64,000 nucleotides of DNA from Flavobacterium nitratireducens. GTDB taxonomy: Bacteria > Bacteroidota > Bacteroidia > Flavobacteriales > Flavobacteriaceae. A program made the position numbers and the translations under genes. The notes below the pieces were generated by a model. It saw nothing but the letters and a program-made list of their open reading frames with translations, did not search any database and was not told the origin of the DNA. Below are positions 18,058-28,909 of the stretch, piece by piece; position 1 is the stretch's first letter; each line of letters begins with the position of its first letter. The stretch lies in contig NZ_CP121111.1 of the NCBI RefSeq assembly GCF_029625335.1, positions 868,001 through 932,000 on the forward strand, in the 5' to 3' direction.

Positions 18058-19098
18058 TCATTTATAAGCGATAACTGCACTACTGGGTCCGGTAAGTGGA
18101 AGAATTTCAGTATTATTAAAACCAACAGCTTTTGTCCATTTATTAAAATCAGCAAAAGTATAATCGAAGCCAGTTCCAGTTTCAATCAGCATATTCAGGC
18201 TCATCATTAGTCCAAATGCATTTTTATTCCTTTCCGGGTCAATAATTCCTTCTATCGCAATAAAATCAACACCTTCAGGTAAAGCGTCATAAGCTTTTTG
18301 AATCAGCATCATTTTGGTTTCTTCATCCCAATCGTGCAGAATATTTCCCATCGTAATGATATCGGCTTTCGGAAAATTGTCTTTGAAAAAATCACCTCCA
18401 GCAGTTTGTACCCTGTCCTGTAATTGAAATTATTGAATAATTTCGTCAGCAATGGGAGCTACAGCCGGTAAATCCCAACTGATACAGCTTATGTGTGGAT
18501 GATGTTTTGCAATCATTGAGGATAGAAGCGCACCTGAACCTCCAATATCTACTACTTTTTTCGCCTTAGAAAAATCAAATTGCTGAGCCAAAGTCATGAA
18601 ATTCCCCATTTGAACACCGCTCATGGCATGGATGAATTCTTTTAGTCGATTAGGATCTTCATAGATTTTTTCAAATAAATTATCACCTTGTTTGGCTTCG
18701 TTTTGCGGATGTCCTGTCAATAATCCTGTTTCTAAATTTCCCCAAAATCCATACAAGCGATTATTTAACATTTCAAGAATTCCGCCTATGTAAGTGGCTT
18801 TCTTTTTATCTAAAAATACGTTGGTATCCAAACTATTGGAATATTTGGCAGTATCCCAAAAACCTTCTCTATTTAAAAACCCAAAGGTGGTTAAGGCATC
18901 CAGAAAATCAAAAACATGTCGGTCCGTACATTTAAAATTTAATTCCGCTTTAATCTAATTGGCGGACATTTAATTGTGTTCTGCGAGCAAAGTAAATAAC
19001 TCGAATTTAACGGCGCTCAAAAGAATTTTGGATGCCCAAAATCTGGTACCAATTTGCATGATACTTCCTGGGGATGGTTGACCTGAATGATTTTCCAT
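18058..19098 (-). pseudogene. O-methyltransferase (ASMT-like) with three in-frame stop codons
   Basis: The reading frame from the ATG at 19096-19098 to the stop at 18058 stays open over 347 codons except for three stops: TAA at 18970-18972 (codon 43), TAG at 18955-18957 (codon 48) and TAA at 18430-18432 (codon 223). No frameshift is needed. The N-terminal part has a winged-helix dimerisation domain (TRFWASKILLSAVKFELFTL). The C-terminal part is a SAM-binding domain with VVDIGGSGALLS and MGNILHDWDEETKM, as in acetylserotonin or hydroxyneurosporene methyltransferase-like enzymes. The shortest repair is three substitutions. Probably a recent pseudogene. Confidence 0.85.
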
Positions 19099-19302
19099 TA
19101 GTTAAAAATTTGAATTTGACATCAGTTTGTATTATCTGTTTATTCCAAATATCTAACTATTAAGAAATTTATTTTCTTTAATCAAAATAAAATTTGGAAA
19201 ACACTAATTTACAAACAACTAAGCAAACAATAACATTATTTTTCGGATAAAAATTTCTTCTTTAAAAACTATTTTACAGACCAAAAACTAACTAATGAAA
19301 TA

Positions 19303-19333
19303 AAAAAAACCGTCTCAATAATTATCAAGACGG
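19303..19333 (-). terminator. Terminator of the cysteine desulfurase gene
   Basis: Read leftwards, CCGTCTTGATAATTATTGAG and then ACGG form a stem CCGTCT/AGACGG followed by seven T. It lies 9 bases after the stop at 19343. Confidence 0.85.
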
Positions 19334-19342
19334 ATTAACATT

Positions 19343-20467
19343 TCATACCGTTTTCAAAGCTTCTATGAAGCCTTCAATATCATCTTTTGTATTATAATGA
19401 CTCAGAGAAATACGTAAACTGGGCTTTCGAACCAAATCTTCCGAAAGTATTTCGGCCAATACGTGTGAAGGTCTGATACTTCCGCTTTGGCAGGCACTAC
19501 CGCGGGAAACAGCAATACCACGCATATCCAGATGAAATAAAATCATCGCGGTTTTTTCTTCTGAAAAAGGCAACAACACATTCAAAATATTATAGAAATT
19601 AGCTGCTGTTCCATTAAACAGTACACCCGGAAAAGTAATTTCTAATTGTTGAATTAAATATTGCTTTACGGCTGTAATCTGTCCACTTTCTGCTTCTAAA
19701 TGCGCATACGAAAGCTCTAAAGCCTTTGCCATTCCAGCAATTTGATGTACGGCTTCGGTTCCGGCACGCAAACCTTTTTCCTGTTCGCCTCCATAAAATA
19801 AAGGTTGCAAAGCCGAATTTTTTCGAACATATGCAAAACCTACGCCTTTCGGTCCGTGGAATTTATGCGCACTCGCCAAAACAAAATCAACTGGAATCGT
19901 CTGTAAATCCAATTGCATTTTTCCCATCGACTGCACTGTATCCGAATGAAATAAAGCATTGTATTGTTTACAAATTAAACCAACTCTTTCCAGATCTAAA
20001 ACCGTCCCTATTTCGTTATTTACATGCATTAAGCTTACCAACGTTTTGACATCATCGGCTAGTAAAGTGGACAAATGCGTTAAATCGATGCTTCCATCTG
20101 TTAATACATTAACGTAATCTACCCGAATGCCAAATTCTCTTTGCAAAGCGGTGATGGCTAACAAAACAGCATGATGTTCTATCTTACTGCTTATGATTCG
20201 TTTTACACCTAAATCTTTTACTGCTGAACGCAAAATCCAATTGTTTGCCTCCGTTCCTCCAGAAGTAAAAACGATTTCCTGCGCATTGACATTCAGTTGC
20301 TTGGCAATTGATTTTCGGGAAAGTTCCAAAATATTTTTTGCATTTCGACCAAAACTATGTGTAGATGATGGATTACCATAATCTTCTGTTAGCACTTTAG
20401 TCATTTCTTGAATGACTTCAGGTCGTATTGCAGTTGTCGAGGCGTTATCGAGGTATATTTTTTTCAT
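19343..20467 (-). CDS. Cysteine desulfurase, NifS/IscS family (374 aa)
   Basis: A class V PLP aminotransferase that takes sulfur from cysteine for Fe-S clusters or other thio-cofactors. It begins MKKIYLDNASTT. The PLP lysine is in SAHKFHGPKG (about residue 202). The persulfide cysteine loop is SRGSACQSGS. The short loop and the length place it with the IscS/NifS type. I chose the ATG at 20467 because the upstream in-frame start at 20491 adds eight residues before the conserved start. The gene stands alone, divergent from the lipoprotein gene at 20550. Confidence 0.9.
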   Translation of the reverse strand: MKKIYLDNASTTAIRPEVIQEMTKVLTEDYGNPSSTHSFGRNAKNILELSRKSIAKQLNVNAQEIVFTSGGTEANNWILRSAVKDLGVKRIISSKIEHHAVLLAITALQREFGIRVDYVNVLTDGSIDLTHLSTLLADDVKTLVSLMHVNNEIGTVLDLERVGLICKQYNALFHSDTVQSMGKMQLDLQTIPVDFVLASAHKFHGPKGVGFAYVRKNSALQPLFYGGEQEKGLRAGTEAVHQIAGMAKALELSYAHLEAESGQITAVKQYLIQQLEITFPGVLFNGTAANFYNILNVLLPFSEEKTAMILFHLDMRGIAVSRGSACQSGSIRPSHVLAEILSEDLVRKPSLRISLSHYNTKDDIEGFIEALKTV

Positions 20468-20527
20468 TGCAGCAAAGTTATAAAATATCAATTATCAAAA
20501 GCCGATTCAGAATTGTCATTTTTTGCC

Positions 20528-20535
20528 TATTTTTG
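20528..20535 (+). promoter_or_regulatory. Bacteroidota -7 box TATTTTTG
   Basis: Matches TAnnTTTG, 14 bases before the ATG at 20550. A TTG lies at 20513-20515, closer than the usual -33 distance. The box supports the ATG at 20550 rather than the in-frame TTG at 20523, which lies upstream of it. Confidence 0.45.
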
Positions 20536-20549
20536 TCAAAATTTTTACA

Positions 20550-21527
20550 ATGAAAAAAGCCCTAAGTTTATTCGTTTTACTAACACTTTTTAATTCCTGT
20601 GATGATGGTAATCTAACTCAGGAAGAAATAAGCTTCGATGAAGTTGCGACACAAAGCTGTTCCAATACAAGTAGTACCAATACATTACTCTATAAACTAA
20701 AAGATAAGGAAGCTCTAATAATGGAAATTCCTAATACCAGTATTGTTACCGAACTTACTGCTGCTAATGATACCATTGAACTAGATATAAGTACCACATC
20801 AAATAGAGTAATCTATCGTTTTTATAATGGAACAGTAGCTACAGACAACATCTGTGAATCTATCGCTCCAGCGACTCCTGTTATTACAGACCAATGGACT
20901 GCTGTAAGTGGTAAAATTCAAATTGTAACTACTGCTGCAAAAACAACGAATGAAACTACTGGTGCCACAAAAATTAATGGATACAATCATAATATCACAC
21001 TTAAAAATGTGACTTTTTCAAAAGCAAATGGCACTCAGGTCTATGAAACTTTCCCGTTTGGTGATTATAAAACGAATATAACTGCCTTGTCTTTAAATTT
21101 TGATCAAACATTAGAAAAATGTACTTCATCCAATGAAATTTACAATAACAACAACAGTGAAGCATTGGTATTAAACATTGACCCTAATTTAATCTTAAAC
21201 GAAACTACTCCAATAAATAGTCCTAGAACAGGATTAATTGGAACAAGTACAAACAGCTTGACTTATAAGTTATTTACGGGTGGCGTATTGAATAGTGATT
21301 ATTTTTGTCAAACAACAACTCCAAATACGCCAACATTGAGTCAGCAATGGGATGGTATTGCTGGGGTAAGTGGTGTTAGCGGAATTATTGAAGTTAGTAC
21401 AACAACCAATGGTCCAAACACATACAAACATACAATTGTACTTAAAAATGTATCTCTTCAAAAAGGAATTTTGAATTTTAATCTCGGTAAAAATTACATT
21501 CTAGGAGATGTTTTTACCTCTAATTAA
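20550..21527 (+). CDS. Lipoprotein with two similar halves (325 aa)
   Basis: The signal peptide ends in a lipobox, LLTLFNSC, so the protein is lipid-anchored. The rest is Ser/Thr/Asn-rich beta protein made of two matching halves: each has a TNSLTYKLFTGG- or TNRVIYRFYNGT-like strand, a TPVITDQW or TPTLSQQW segment, and then NHNITLKNVTF or KHTIVLKNVSL. This points to an internal duplication. I recognise no named family or function. The translation starts at 20550; an in-frame TTG at 20523 would spoil the signal peptide. Confidence 0.75.
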   Translation: MKKALSLFVLLTLFNSCDDGNLTQEEISFDEVATQSCSNTSSTNTLLYKLKDKEALIMEIPNTSIVTELTAANDTIELDISTTSNRVIYRFYNGTVATDNICESIAPATPVITDQWTAVSGKIQIVTTAAKTTNETTGATKINGYNHNITLKNVTFSKANGTQVYETFPFGDYKTNITALSLNFDQTLEKCTSSNEIYNNNNSEALVLNIDPNLILNETTPINSPRTGLIGTSTNSLTYKLFTGGVLNSDYFCQTTTPNTPTLSQQWDGIAGVSGVSGIIEVSTTTNGPNTYKHTIVLKNVSLQKGILNFNLGKNYILGDVFTSN

Positions 21528-21550
21528 AATTTAGTTTTATATCATAAAAA

Positions 21551-21582
21551 AAGGCTCGTTTGAAATTCAAATGAGCCTTTTA
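21551..21582. terminator. Bidirectional terminator
   Basis: Arms AAGGCTCGTTTGAA and TTCAAATGAGCCTT pair with one G-T, preceded by seven A and followed by T. It lies between two convergent genes and can serve both. Confidence 0.8.
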
Positions 21583-21603
21583 ACTTTCTAAGAAATAGTA
21601 TTA

Positions 21604-22155
21604 TTATTTTTTACTCTGCCTAATATAAACCTCCATTGCTCCCTGACCATACTTTTGGTAGTTTGCCTCGTGAAAATCAATATTATCATATCTTCCTAAT
21701 AGGAAATCCAACTCAGCTTTCAATACCCCTTCACCTACTCCGTGAATCAAAACAATCTTGGGAATACGATTTTTAATTGCAAATTCAATGTGTCGTTGCG
21801 CCGTTTCGGCTTGTAAGGTCAAAATATCATAATTAGACATTCCGTTCTTGTTCTTGACCAATTTCTCGATATGTAAATCAAATTCTGGGACTCCTACCTC
21901 GCGTTTGTCTTTTTTCTCTTTGACAAAACTTCTTGGTTTAGGAATGGCTTTTTCTTTTTTTATCGCTTCAGCATTTACTCCTTTGATACTGTCCATTAAA
22001 TTTTCTGAACCACTGGTTTTAACCAATTCATTCATCGTAAATTTCATTACAAAACCCTCTTCGGTTTCAATAGTTATTTCTTGCGCTTGAACCGACAAAA
22101 CTACCCCATTTATGGCGTCATCTAGTACCGAAACTTTATCTCCTTTAGTCAACAT
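21604..22155 (-). CDS. DUF2027/Smr domain protein (183 aa)
   Basis: The N-terminus (TKGDKVSVLDDAINGVVLSV) is a small beta domain of the DUF2027 type. The C-terminus is an Smr domain: FDLHIEKL, then KIVLIHGVGEGVLKAEL and a final GQGAMEVYI. Smr domains occur at the end of MutS2 and as single proteins, and cut or bind branched nucleic acid or RNA. The true start is probably the ATG at 22155. The frame is open to 22197, but that adds only a Lys-rich stretch. It overlaps the end of the membrane protein gene by about 11 bases. Confidence 0.8.
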   Translation of the reverse strand: MLTKGDKVSVLDDAINGVVLSVQAQEITIETEEGFVMKFTMNELVKTSGSENLMDSIKGVNAEAIKKEKAIPKPRSFVKEKKDKREVGVPEFDLHIEKLVKNKNGMSNYDILTLQAETAQRHIEFAIKNRIPKIVLIHGVGEGVLKAELDFLLGRYDNIDFHEANYQKYGQGAMEVYIRQSKK

Positions 22156-22330
22156 CTTCTTCTTCTTTTTCTGGATTTTTACTTGGCGTTTTTGCACTTA
22201 ATCGCATCATCCCAAACATAAAAACGGCCATTGCGATTACAGTCACATACACATTTTTATCTGCAGCAGTTTGCTCATAAAAAGCAACAACAATGGCAAT
22301 AAACATGATAGGGAAAATTATTTTTTTCAT
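22145..22330 (-). CDS. Small two-helix membrane protein (61 aa)
   Basis: Two transmembrane helices (about residues 4-19 and 29-46), then a charged acidic tail ending NPEKEEEDVD. No function known. Its stop lies inside the start of the Smr gene, so the two are translated together. The same small partner before an Smr gene is familiar from Flavobacterium, though I cannot test that here. Confidence 0.65.
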   Translation of the reverse strand: MKKIIFPIMFIAIVVAFYEQTAADKNVYVTVIAMAVFMFGMMRLSAKTPSKNPEKEEEDVD

Positions 22331-22473
22331 TTTTATTTGAATCAGTTTTCAAAAGTAATAAATTTAAAATTGAAGTGTAAATAAAGAATAATTCAAATAG
22401 AGAAAATCTATTTTAAAACTGTTCGAATTCATTTTGTAAAAAACAACACTATCCTGTGAAAGCATCCTTGTTC

Positions 22474-22507
22474 TTGCCTTTTTATTCAAAATAGTTCAAT
22501 ATATTTG
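22474..22507 (+). promoter_or_regulatory. Promoter of the cysE-cysM pair
   Basis: A TTG at 22474-22476 is followed after 23 bases by TATATTTG at 22500-22507, as in Bacteroidota -33/-7 promoters. The ATG is at 22570, giving a leader of about 55 bases. Confidence 0.5.
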
Positions 22508-22569
22508 TTTTAAATTAAATAACAAAATTCAAGTAGAATTCGCTCTACTAACAACACAATCCAAAAGTC

Positions 22570-23361
22570 ATGACAAAGGATTTAATTATAAAAAATATAG
22601 ATGAGCTAAAAAGCCACACCTCAATCAATTACGGTATCAAAACTAAAGTAGAAGCATTTACTGAAAAAATATTCTACACCTTATTTGACGCTAATGCTCC
22701 ATTGGACGAAAGTATTGACGTATTAGAAAAACAATTCAAAGAGATTGCTGCTCTGGCTTGCAAAAAACCAAATTCTTTGTGTGATGAAACCTGGAATCAA
22801 TTTGTTAGCAAACTCCCATCGGTACTAAAAAATTTAAATCAAGATGCTGCATATATTTTAGAAAACGATCCTGCTTCAAATAGTATTGAGGAAGTTTATT
22901 TAGCCTATCCTGGTTTCTATGCAATTGCTATTTACCGTATTAGTCACGAATTATACCTTCAAGACTTATTGCTTTTTTCTCGTTTAATGAGCGAATATGC
23001 CCATCGTATTACAGGAACTGATATTCACGCAGGAGCGCAAATTGATTCGCCATTTTTCATTGATCACGCAACAGGTATTGTAATTGGAGAAACGGCAGTA
23101 ATTGAGAAACACGTCAAAATTTATCAGGGAGTTACACTGGGTGCTTTAAGTGTGAGTAAAGAAATGAAAAACGCCAAAAGGCATCCAACTGTTGAAAAAA
23201 ATGTTTGTATTTATGCCAATGCAACTATCCTTGGAGGCGAAACCGTTATAGGCAAAGACAGTATTGTAGGAGGAAATGCCTGGGTAACCAAGTCGGTTCC
23301 TGCAAAATCAATTGTCATGAACACCACAACGACTGAAATAAAAGTAAAAGAAATTAAATAA
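22570..23361 (+). CDS. cysE: Serine O-acetyltransferase (263 aa)
   Basis: Makes O-acetylserine from serine and acetyl-CoA, the first step of cysteine synthesis. The C-terminal half is a left-handed beta helix with TGTDIHAGAQIDSPFFIDH and VIGETAVIEKHVKIYQGVTL, the classic serine acetyltransferase signature with catalytic histidines. The N-terminal half is helical. The next gene, 1 base further on, is cysteine synthase, which uses the product. The cysE symbol is by function; the protein is of the longer EpsC/SAT type seen in Bacteroidota. Confidence 0.9.
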   Translation: MTKDLIIKNIDELKSHTSINYGIKTKVEAFTEKIFYTLFDANAPLDESIDVLEKQFKEIAALACKKPNSLCDETWNQFVSKLPSVLKNLNQDAAYILENDPASNSIEEVYLAYPGFYAIAIYRISHELYLQDLLLFSRLMSEYAHRITGTDIHAGAQIDSPFFIDHATGIVIGETAVIEKHVKIYQGVTLGALSVSKEMKNAKRHPTVEKNVCIYANATILGGETVIGKDSIVGGNAWVTKSVPAKSIVMNTTTTEIKVKEIK

Positions 23362-23362
23362 T

Positions 23363-24250
23363 ATGAAACCTCAAAAATTAGTTGACTTAATAGGAAATAC
23401 TCCTCTTGTAGAAACAGTCAATTTAGTAAAAAATAAAAACGTAAAACTGCTTTTAAAACTAGAAGGAAACAATCCCGGTGGTAGTGTCAAAGACCGTGCT
23501 GCCTATTATATGATTAAAGGCGCATTAGACCGTGGTGAAATCAAAAAAGGAGACAAATTAATCGAAGCTACCAGTGGAAACACTGGAATTGCATTAGCGA
23601 TGATTGCGCAATTACTGGGAATCGAAATCGAATTAATCCTTCCAGAAGACTCTACTAAAGAACGTACACAAACCATGCGTGCTTATGGTGCTACAGTAAT
23701 CCTTACTCCTGCCGCTGAAGGAATCATAGGTTCCAGAGATTACGCAGATAAAAAAGTGGCTGAAGGCGGTTACATCATGCTGAATCAATTTGCTAATAAC
23801 GACAACTGGAAAGCCCATTATAATACTACAGGACCTGAAATTTGGAGAGACACTAATGGAAAGGTAACTCATTTTGTTTCGGCAATGGGAACTACTGGAA
23901 CTATTATAGGTACTTCAACGTACTTAAAAGAACAAAATCCGAAGATTCAAATTATAGGTGCTCAGCCATCCGAAGGCTCTCAGATTCCCGGAATCAGAAA
24001 ATGGCCGGAAGAATATTTGCCAAAAATTTTCAATCCTTCAAAAGTAGACCGTACTGTTGACGTAAGTGAAAAAGAAGCTCGTGAAATGACAAAGCGTCTG
24101 GCTTTAGAAGAAGGTATTTTTGCCGGAATGAGTAGCGGTGGTGCTGTGGCCGTAGCTGTAAAAATTGCCGAAGAACTCGAATCAGGTGTGATTGTAGCTA
24201 TTATTTGTGATAGAGGAGACCGTTATTTATCTTCTGATTTATTTGATTAA
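23363..24250 (+). CDS. cysM: Cysteine synthase, CysM type (295 aa)
   Basis: A PLP enzyme that replaces the acetyl group of O-acetylserine with sulfide. The PLP lysine is K43 in NPGGSVKDR; the asparagine loop is EATSGNTGIA; the glycine loop is GTTGTIIGT. The segment GSQIPGIRKWPEEYLPKIF is typical of the CysM branch, which can also use thiosulfate. The gene begins 1 base after the acetyltransferase stop, a clear operon, and ends at a strong terminator. Confidence 0.92.
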   Translation: MKPQKLVDLIGNTPLVETVNLVKNKNVKLLLKLEGNNPGGSVKDRAAYYMIKGALDRGEIKKGDKLIEATSGNTGIALAMIAQLLGIEIELILPEDSTKERTQTMRAYGATVILTPAAEGIIGSRDYADKKVAEGGYIMLNQFANNDNWKAHYNTTGPEIWRDTNGKVTHFVSAMGTTGTIIGTSTYLKEQNPKIQIIGAQPSEGSQIPGIRKWPEEYLPKIFNPSKVDRTVDVSEKEAREMTKRLALEEGIFAGMSSGGAVAVAVKIAEELESGVIVAIICDRGDRYLSSDLFD

Positions 24251-24273
24251 TTCAAAGCTCTCAAAATAAGTGA

Positions 24274-24301
24274 AAGCACTATTCTTAGTGCTTTTTTTTA
24301 T
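24274..24301 (+). terminator. Rho-independent terminator of cysM
   Basis: Stem AAGCACTA / TAGTGCTT with loop TTCT, then eight T. Confidence 0.9.
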
Positions 24302-24305
24302 GCAT

Positions 24306-24340
24306 AAAAAAACCAGCTCAATTAAAAACTGTGCTGGTTT
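24306..24340 (-). terminator. Terminator of the MBG surface protein gene
   Basis: Read leftwards, AACCAGC and GCTGGTT arms (24333-24339 and 24311-24317) are followed by a T run. It lies about 22 bases after the stop at 24362. Confidence 0.8.
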
Positions 24341-24361
24341 TCCATTTATAGAAACATCTTA

Positions 24362-27300
24362 TTATCGTTTCATCACATTAATCGTTTTACTTTCAACTCC
24401 CTGAGTAATTTTAGCAATGTATGTTCCTCTTGGTAAATCTTCTCCAAATTGAATTGTTTCACCAACTTTTTTGTCTATTACTTTCAATAATCTACCGGTA
24501 CTATCATATAATAGTACCTGAACATTTTCAGTACTTCCTGTTTCAACTGAAAGCGTAAAATAATTAATCGATGGATTAGGATAAGCTACTACATTGAATA
24601 GGATTGGGTCTTGTGCCGCATCTGAAAACATTGTAGAATGCGTTTTTTCAGTAGTTACATCTTTCGCGCTACCTTTTTTCTTCACTTCATGAATTACAAT
24701 GGAACCGCCTGCTAAAACAGTTGAAACCTCTGAATTTTCATCTGCTCCTAGGCCATTGTCATACACAACCCCATTAGGTCCCCAAATTTTAATTCTAAAT
24801 TGATCTGGTGCAGTGCCACTATTATAGTTTCCATCAATTGCTACCAATGTAAATTTATACCCTGGTACTCCATTAATAGTACCATCTCCTCTATATGTCG
24901 CTTTTTTACCTGAAATCACTAAAGATCCTGATTCATGCAAAGTTGATTTTAAATTCAAATCTCCTGCCTTAAATTGAAACTCTGTATTTCCATCAACCTG
25001 ATTATTCCCTTTTTTTATATTTTGCATTAAATCCAAAATTAGCTTTACCAACTAAAGATAAATTTGCTGTATATGCTCCTGCTGGAGAATTAATCCATCC
25101 TCCTCCAGTTACAAAACTACCATTTGGATCATATACTGGCATATACGCTTCAGTTGAAACAGCACAACTTGAACCTGCTGTTGCAATAACTTTATATAAG
25201 TTCACTTCCAAATTTGAAACTTGGGTAGAAGCCATACCATTAGCATCTGTTATTGCAGTAACTATTTGATCGTTTCCTAAACCTGAATTAAGACTAAAAT
25301 ATACTGTAACACCAGAAACAGCAGGAACAATTTTTGCCGACAATGTAGCAACTGATCCTAAAGCAACTGGAGTACTACTCGCTGATGCATCAACACTATT
25401 AATTCCAATAATTGTAAAATCAGCTGTATTGTATGTGATATTGTAATTATTAATTACTGTCGAAGGTGATGAACTAAGCGAGGCCGATATAGTATATATT
25501 CCTGCTGTTTCGCCACTAATTCTGCTATAACTTACTATTATGTTATCAGAAACTAAAAATCCTGATGTTGTACCAGTAAAACTAGCTGGGTCGCTTTGCC
25601 CACAATATTTACTTGAAGCAACTGGACTTACGGTAGCTGATTTTGGCGTAATAGTCAATTCTGAGTCTGTTGGCGTGATGCTATAATTTGGATTGCTTCC
25701 TAATGTAATGGCTATTGGATAACTAACTACTCCCGAAAATTGTGTTGCTGTGGTAGCCAAACTATAATCCAATGCATCGCCGTTTACTGTTCCTGAAATT
25801 TGGGCTGTCAATAACGGATTAACCTCTCCATAGATTTTTGTTTTTCCATCGGCAACTATCGTAGCTGATTTTGGCGTAATAGTCAATTCTGAGTCTGTTG
25901 GCGTAATGCTGTAATTTGGATTGCTTCCTAATGTAATGGCTATTGGATAACTACCTACTCCCGAAAATTGTGTTGCAGTAGTAGCCAAACTATAATCCAA
26001 TGCATCGCCGTTTACTGTTCCTGAAATTTGGGCTGTCAATAACGGATTAACCTCTCCATAGATTTTTGATTTTCCATCGGCAACTATTGTAGCTGATTTT
26101 GGCGTAATAGTCAATTCTGAATCTGTTGGTGTGATGCTGTAATTTGGATTGCTTCCTAATGTAATGGCTATTGGATAACTACCTACTCCCGAAAATTGTG
26201 TTGCTGTGGTAGCCAAACTATAATCCAATGCATCGCCGTTTACTGTTCCTGAAATTTGGGCTGTCAATAACGGATTAACCTCTCCATAGATTTTTGTTTT
26301 TCCATCGGCAACTATTGTAGCTGATTTTGGCGTAATAGTCAATTCTGAGTCTGTTGGCGTAATGCTGTAATTTGGATTGCTTCCTAATGTAATGGCTATT
26401 GGATAACTACCTACTCCCGAAAATTGTGTTGCTGTGGTAGCCAAACTATAATCCAATGCATCGCCGTTTACTGTTCCTGAAATTTGGGCTGTCAATAACG
26501 GATTAACCTCTCCATAGATTTTTGTTTTTCCATCGGCAACTATTGTAGCTGATTTTGGCGTAATAGTCAATTCTGAATCTGTTGGTGTGATGCTGTAATT
26601 TGGATTGCTTCCTAATGTAATGGCTATTGGATAACTACCTACTCCCGAAAATTGTGTTGCTGTGGTAGCCAAACTATAATCCAATGCATCGCCGTTTACT
26701 GTTCCTGAAATTTGGGCTGTCAATAACGGATTAACCTCTCCATAGATTTTTGTTTTTCCATCGGCAACTATTGTAGCTGATTTTGGCGTAATAGTCAATT
26801 CTGAGTCTGTTGGCGTAATGCTGTAATTTGGATTGCTTCCTAATGTAATGGCTATTGGATAACTACCTACTCCCGAAAATTGTGTTGCAGTAGTAGCCAA
26901 ACTATAATCCAATGCATCGCCGTTTACTGTTCCTGAAATTTGGGCTGTCAATAACGGATTAACCTCTCCATAGATTTTTGTTTTTCCATCGGCAACTATC
27001 GTAGCTGATTTTGGGGTAATACTGACTGTAACAAGAGTCCTAATCGGACTAATACATCCTGTTGACATATTGCGAGATTCAGCATAAGCTGAATAAGTCC
27101 CTACATTTGTTCCACTTGGCGCCGAACAAGTTGTAGTTCCGGTGGCTGTGGTATACCAATAAATAACTTCACCAGAATTTACTGTAGCTGAACCTGTATG
27201 AGCTACTCCATCATAAACTCCAGAATAATCTATAGCGATTGGTGCTACTGGCAATGCAAGAACATGAACTGTTTTATTTACTGTTTTAAAACAACCCGAA

Positions 27301-28703
27301 TTTGGATCAGTAACAGTATAGCTAATAGTTACATCACCTGAAGTTATACCGCTAACTAAACCACTACTATCAACAGTTGCAATTGCGGTATTTTGACTAT
27401 TCCATACACCTCCTTGAGTAGCATTTGATAACTGCAAAGTATTTCCAATACAAACATTAGTAGTTCCGCCAGGTAAAACAGCACTTACAACTGGTAAAGG
27501 ATTTACTTCATACACTAATATATTAGATTCAGCAGTACAATTAATTCCATTCAGATTTGAAGTGACAATTCTTTTGAAAGAAGTTGTCATTGTCAAAGCA
27601 GAAGGATTGTATTGACTTGAAGTTGCAGAGGGAATTGTTGACCAATTTGATCCACCATCTGTACTTTGTTGCCAAAGATAACTTAGTGTTCCTGAACCAC
27701 TGGCCGCTGATGTATTACTTGTTATTCCTGGATCCAATGTTCCACAACCTGGTCCAGGTTGCACCGCTCCTTTTCCAATAATTCCTGCAGTTACTCCATT
27801 AATTACAACATCAATTTTGGCTCTTGTGCTTTCACATTCTGTTGATTGACTAACATAATAACTAGTAGTTCCTATAGAAGTAGTAGAAGGTGTTGGTGGT
27901 GTTGTACTCCCTATCCCTCCTGTCTCAGTCGTATACCATAATAAATTACTACCTGTTGCTGTCAAAGCGGTTGCAGTTGCTCCCTGACAGTAAGTTACAG
28001 GACTAGTGACAACAGGAGCTGCAGGAGTCGTACATGCTATAGTATAATTAGCCGTGATTAGCTGACCTCCAGTGCCATTATTAGCACCAACAGCAGTTCC
28101 TCCTAAAGCTTTATATATAGTACCTGAGATTACAACATCATTAAAAGTATATTCAACAGTCTGACTATTATTAACTGCAATAGCTGGTGTTGAATTATTT
28201 GGGGTTGTAAAATTTATAGCTGTAAAACTACCCCCAGGCGAACCAGTGCTATAAACCCTATAATTTACTGTTACATTAGTTCCATTAGGTAAACCATTCG
28301 CATTAAAAGAAAGATTAGCATCCGTAAAAAACACTTCATATGTGAAACCAGAAGTTTCACCTAAGGCACCTAATAATAAATCAGCACCTAATTCACAATC
28401 ATTTACATACCATGAAGCGGTAAAATTACCATTTTCATCAGCAACAACAGTCCATAATTCGTGGGGCTGTGGGGTGACAGGACCACAATCTACATTAGGA
28501 TCAGTGAGATTATCTACTTGCAGTGCTACCGTTTCCCCTGGATGCCAACCAAATCCTGTGATATACACAGTTTCACCTGGTGCATAATCCAAATCAGCCT
28601 GGTCAAGCAGTACTGTTTGACCAAAAGAAATATTGCTAAAAAGCAAAGAGGCAATAAAAAAAACAAATACTAGGGTACGTTTTGGGAGTAAAATTGTTTT
28701 CAT
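24362..28703 (-). pseudogene. Secreted MBG-repeat surface protein with T9SS sorting tail, one-base frameshift near the end
   Basis: Starting at the ATG at 28703, the signal peptide (ending NISFGQ) leads into an Ig-like, Gly/Ser/Thr-rich region and then six nearly identical 76-residue MBG-type repeats (KTKIYGEVNPLLTAQ, YSITPTDSELT). After this comes GGGWINSPAGAY and a C-terminal domain with AYPNPSINYFTLSVETG and PRGTYIAKITQG, a type A T9SS sorting tail. A T7 run (plus strand 25010-25016) has one base too many. Removing it turns KYKKRE-stop into KYKKGNNQVDGNTEF and joins both parts into about 1446 residues. It would be an outer surface adhesin or structural protein. As given, the sorting tail is cut off. 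Confidence 0.8.
25636..27003. repeat. Six tandem 228-base repeats inside the MBG protein gene
   Basis: The motif GCTGATTTTGG starts at 25636, 25864, 26092, 26320, 26548, 26776 and 27004, always 228 bases apart (76 codons). Copies are nearly identical, with single-base differences such as GTAGTAGCC for GTGGTAGCC. Changes of copy number would keep the frame. Not a CRISPR: no spacers. Confidence 0.95.
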
Positions 28704-28909
28704 ACGCAAGTTAGTTATAATGAAAATGGAATTAAGGAACGTAATACAAACAAAAACGGTAAAAAACACCAATAACAAACGGTATTATTTACCACGATTT
28801 TACTTATATAATTACGAAATTATATACTCCAATTTTATTTAAACTACATTTCCGATGAAAGCACAAAAAAGACTACAAACTACATAGAACTGTGTTTTTA
28901 ATTAAATAT

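Noticed and set aside
20523..20549. TTG start for the lipoprotein
   Set aside because: It overlaps the -7 box and would place nine residues before a good lipoprotein signal peptide.
25636..27003. Regular repeat array that could suggest CRISPR
   Set aside because: The unit is 228 bases with no spacers and is in frame inside a surface protein gene.
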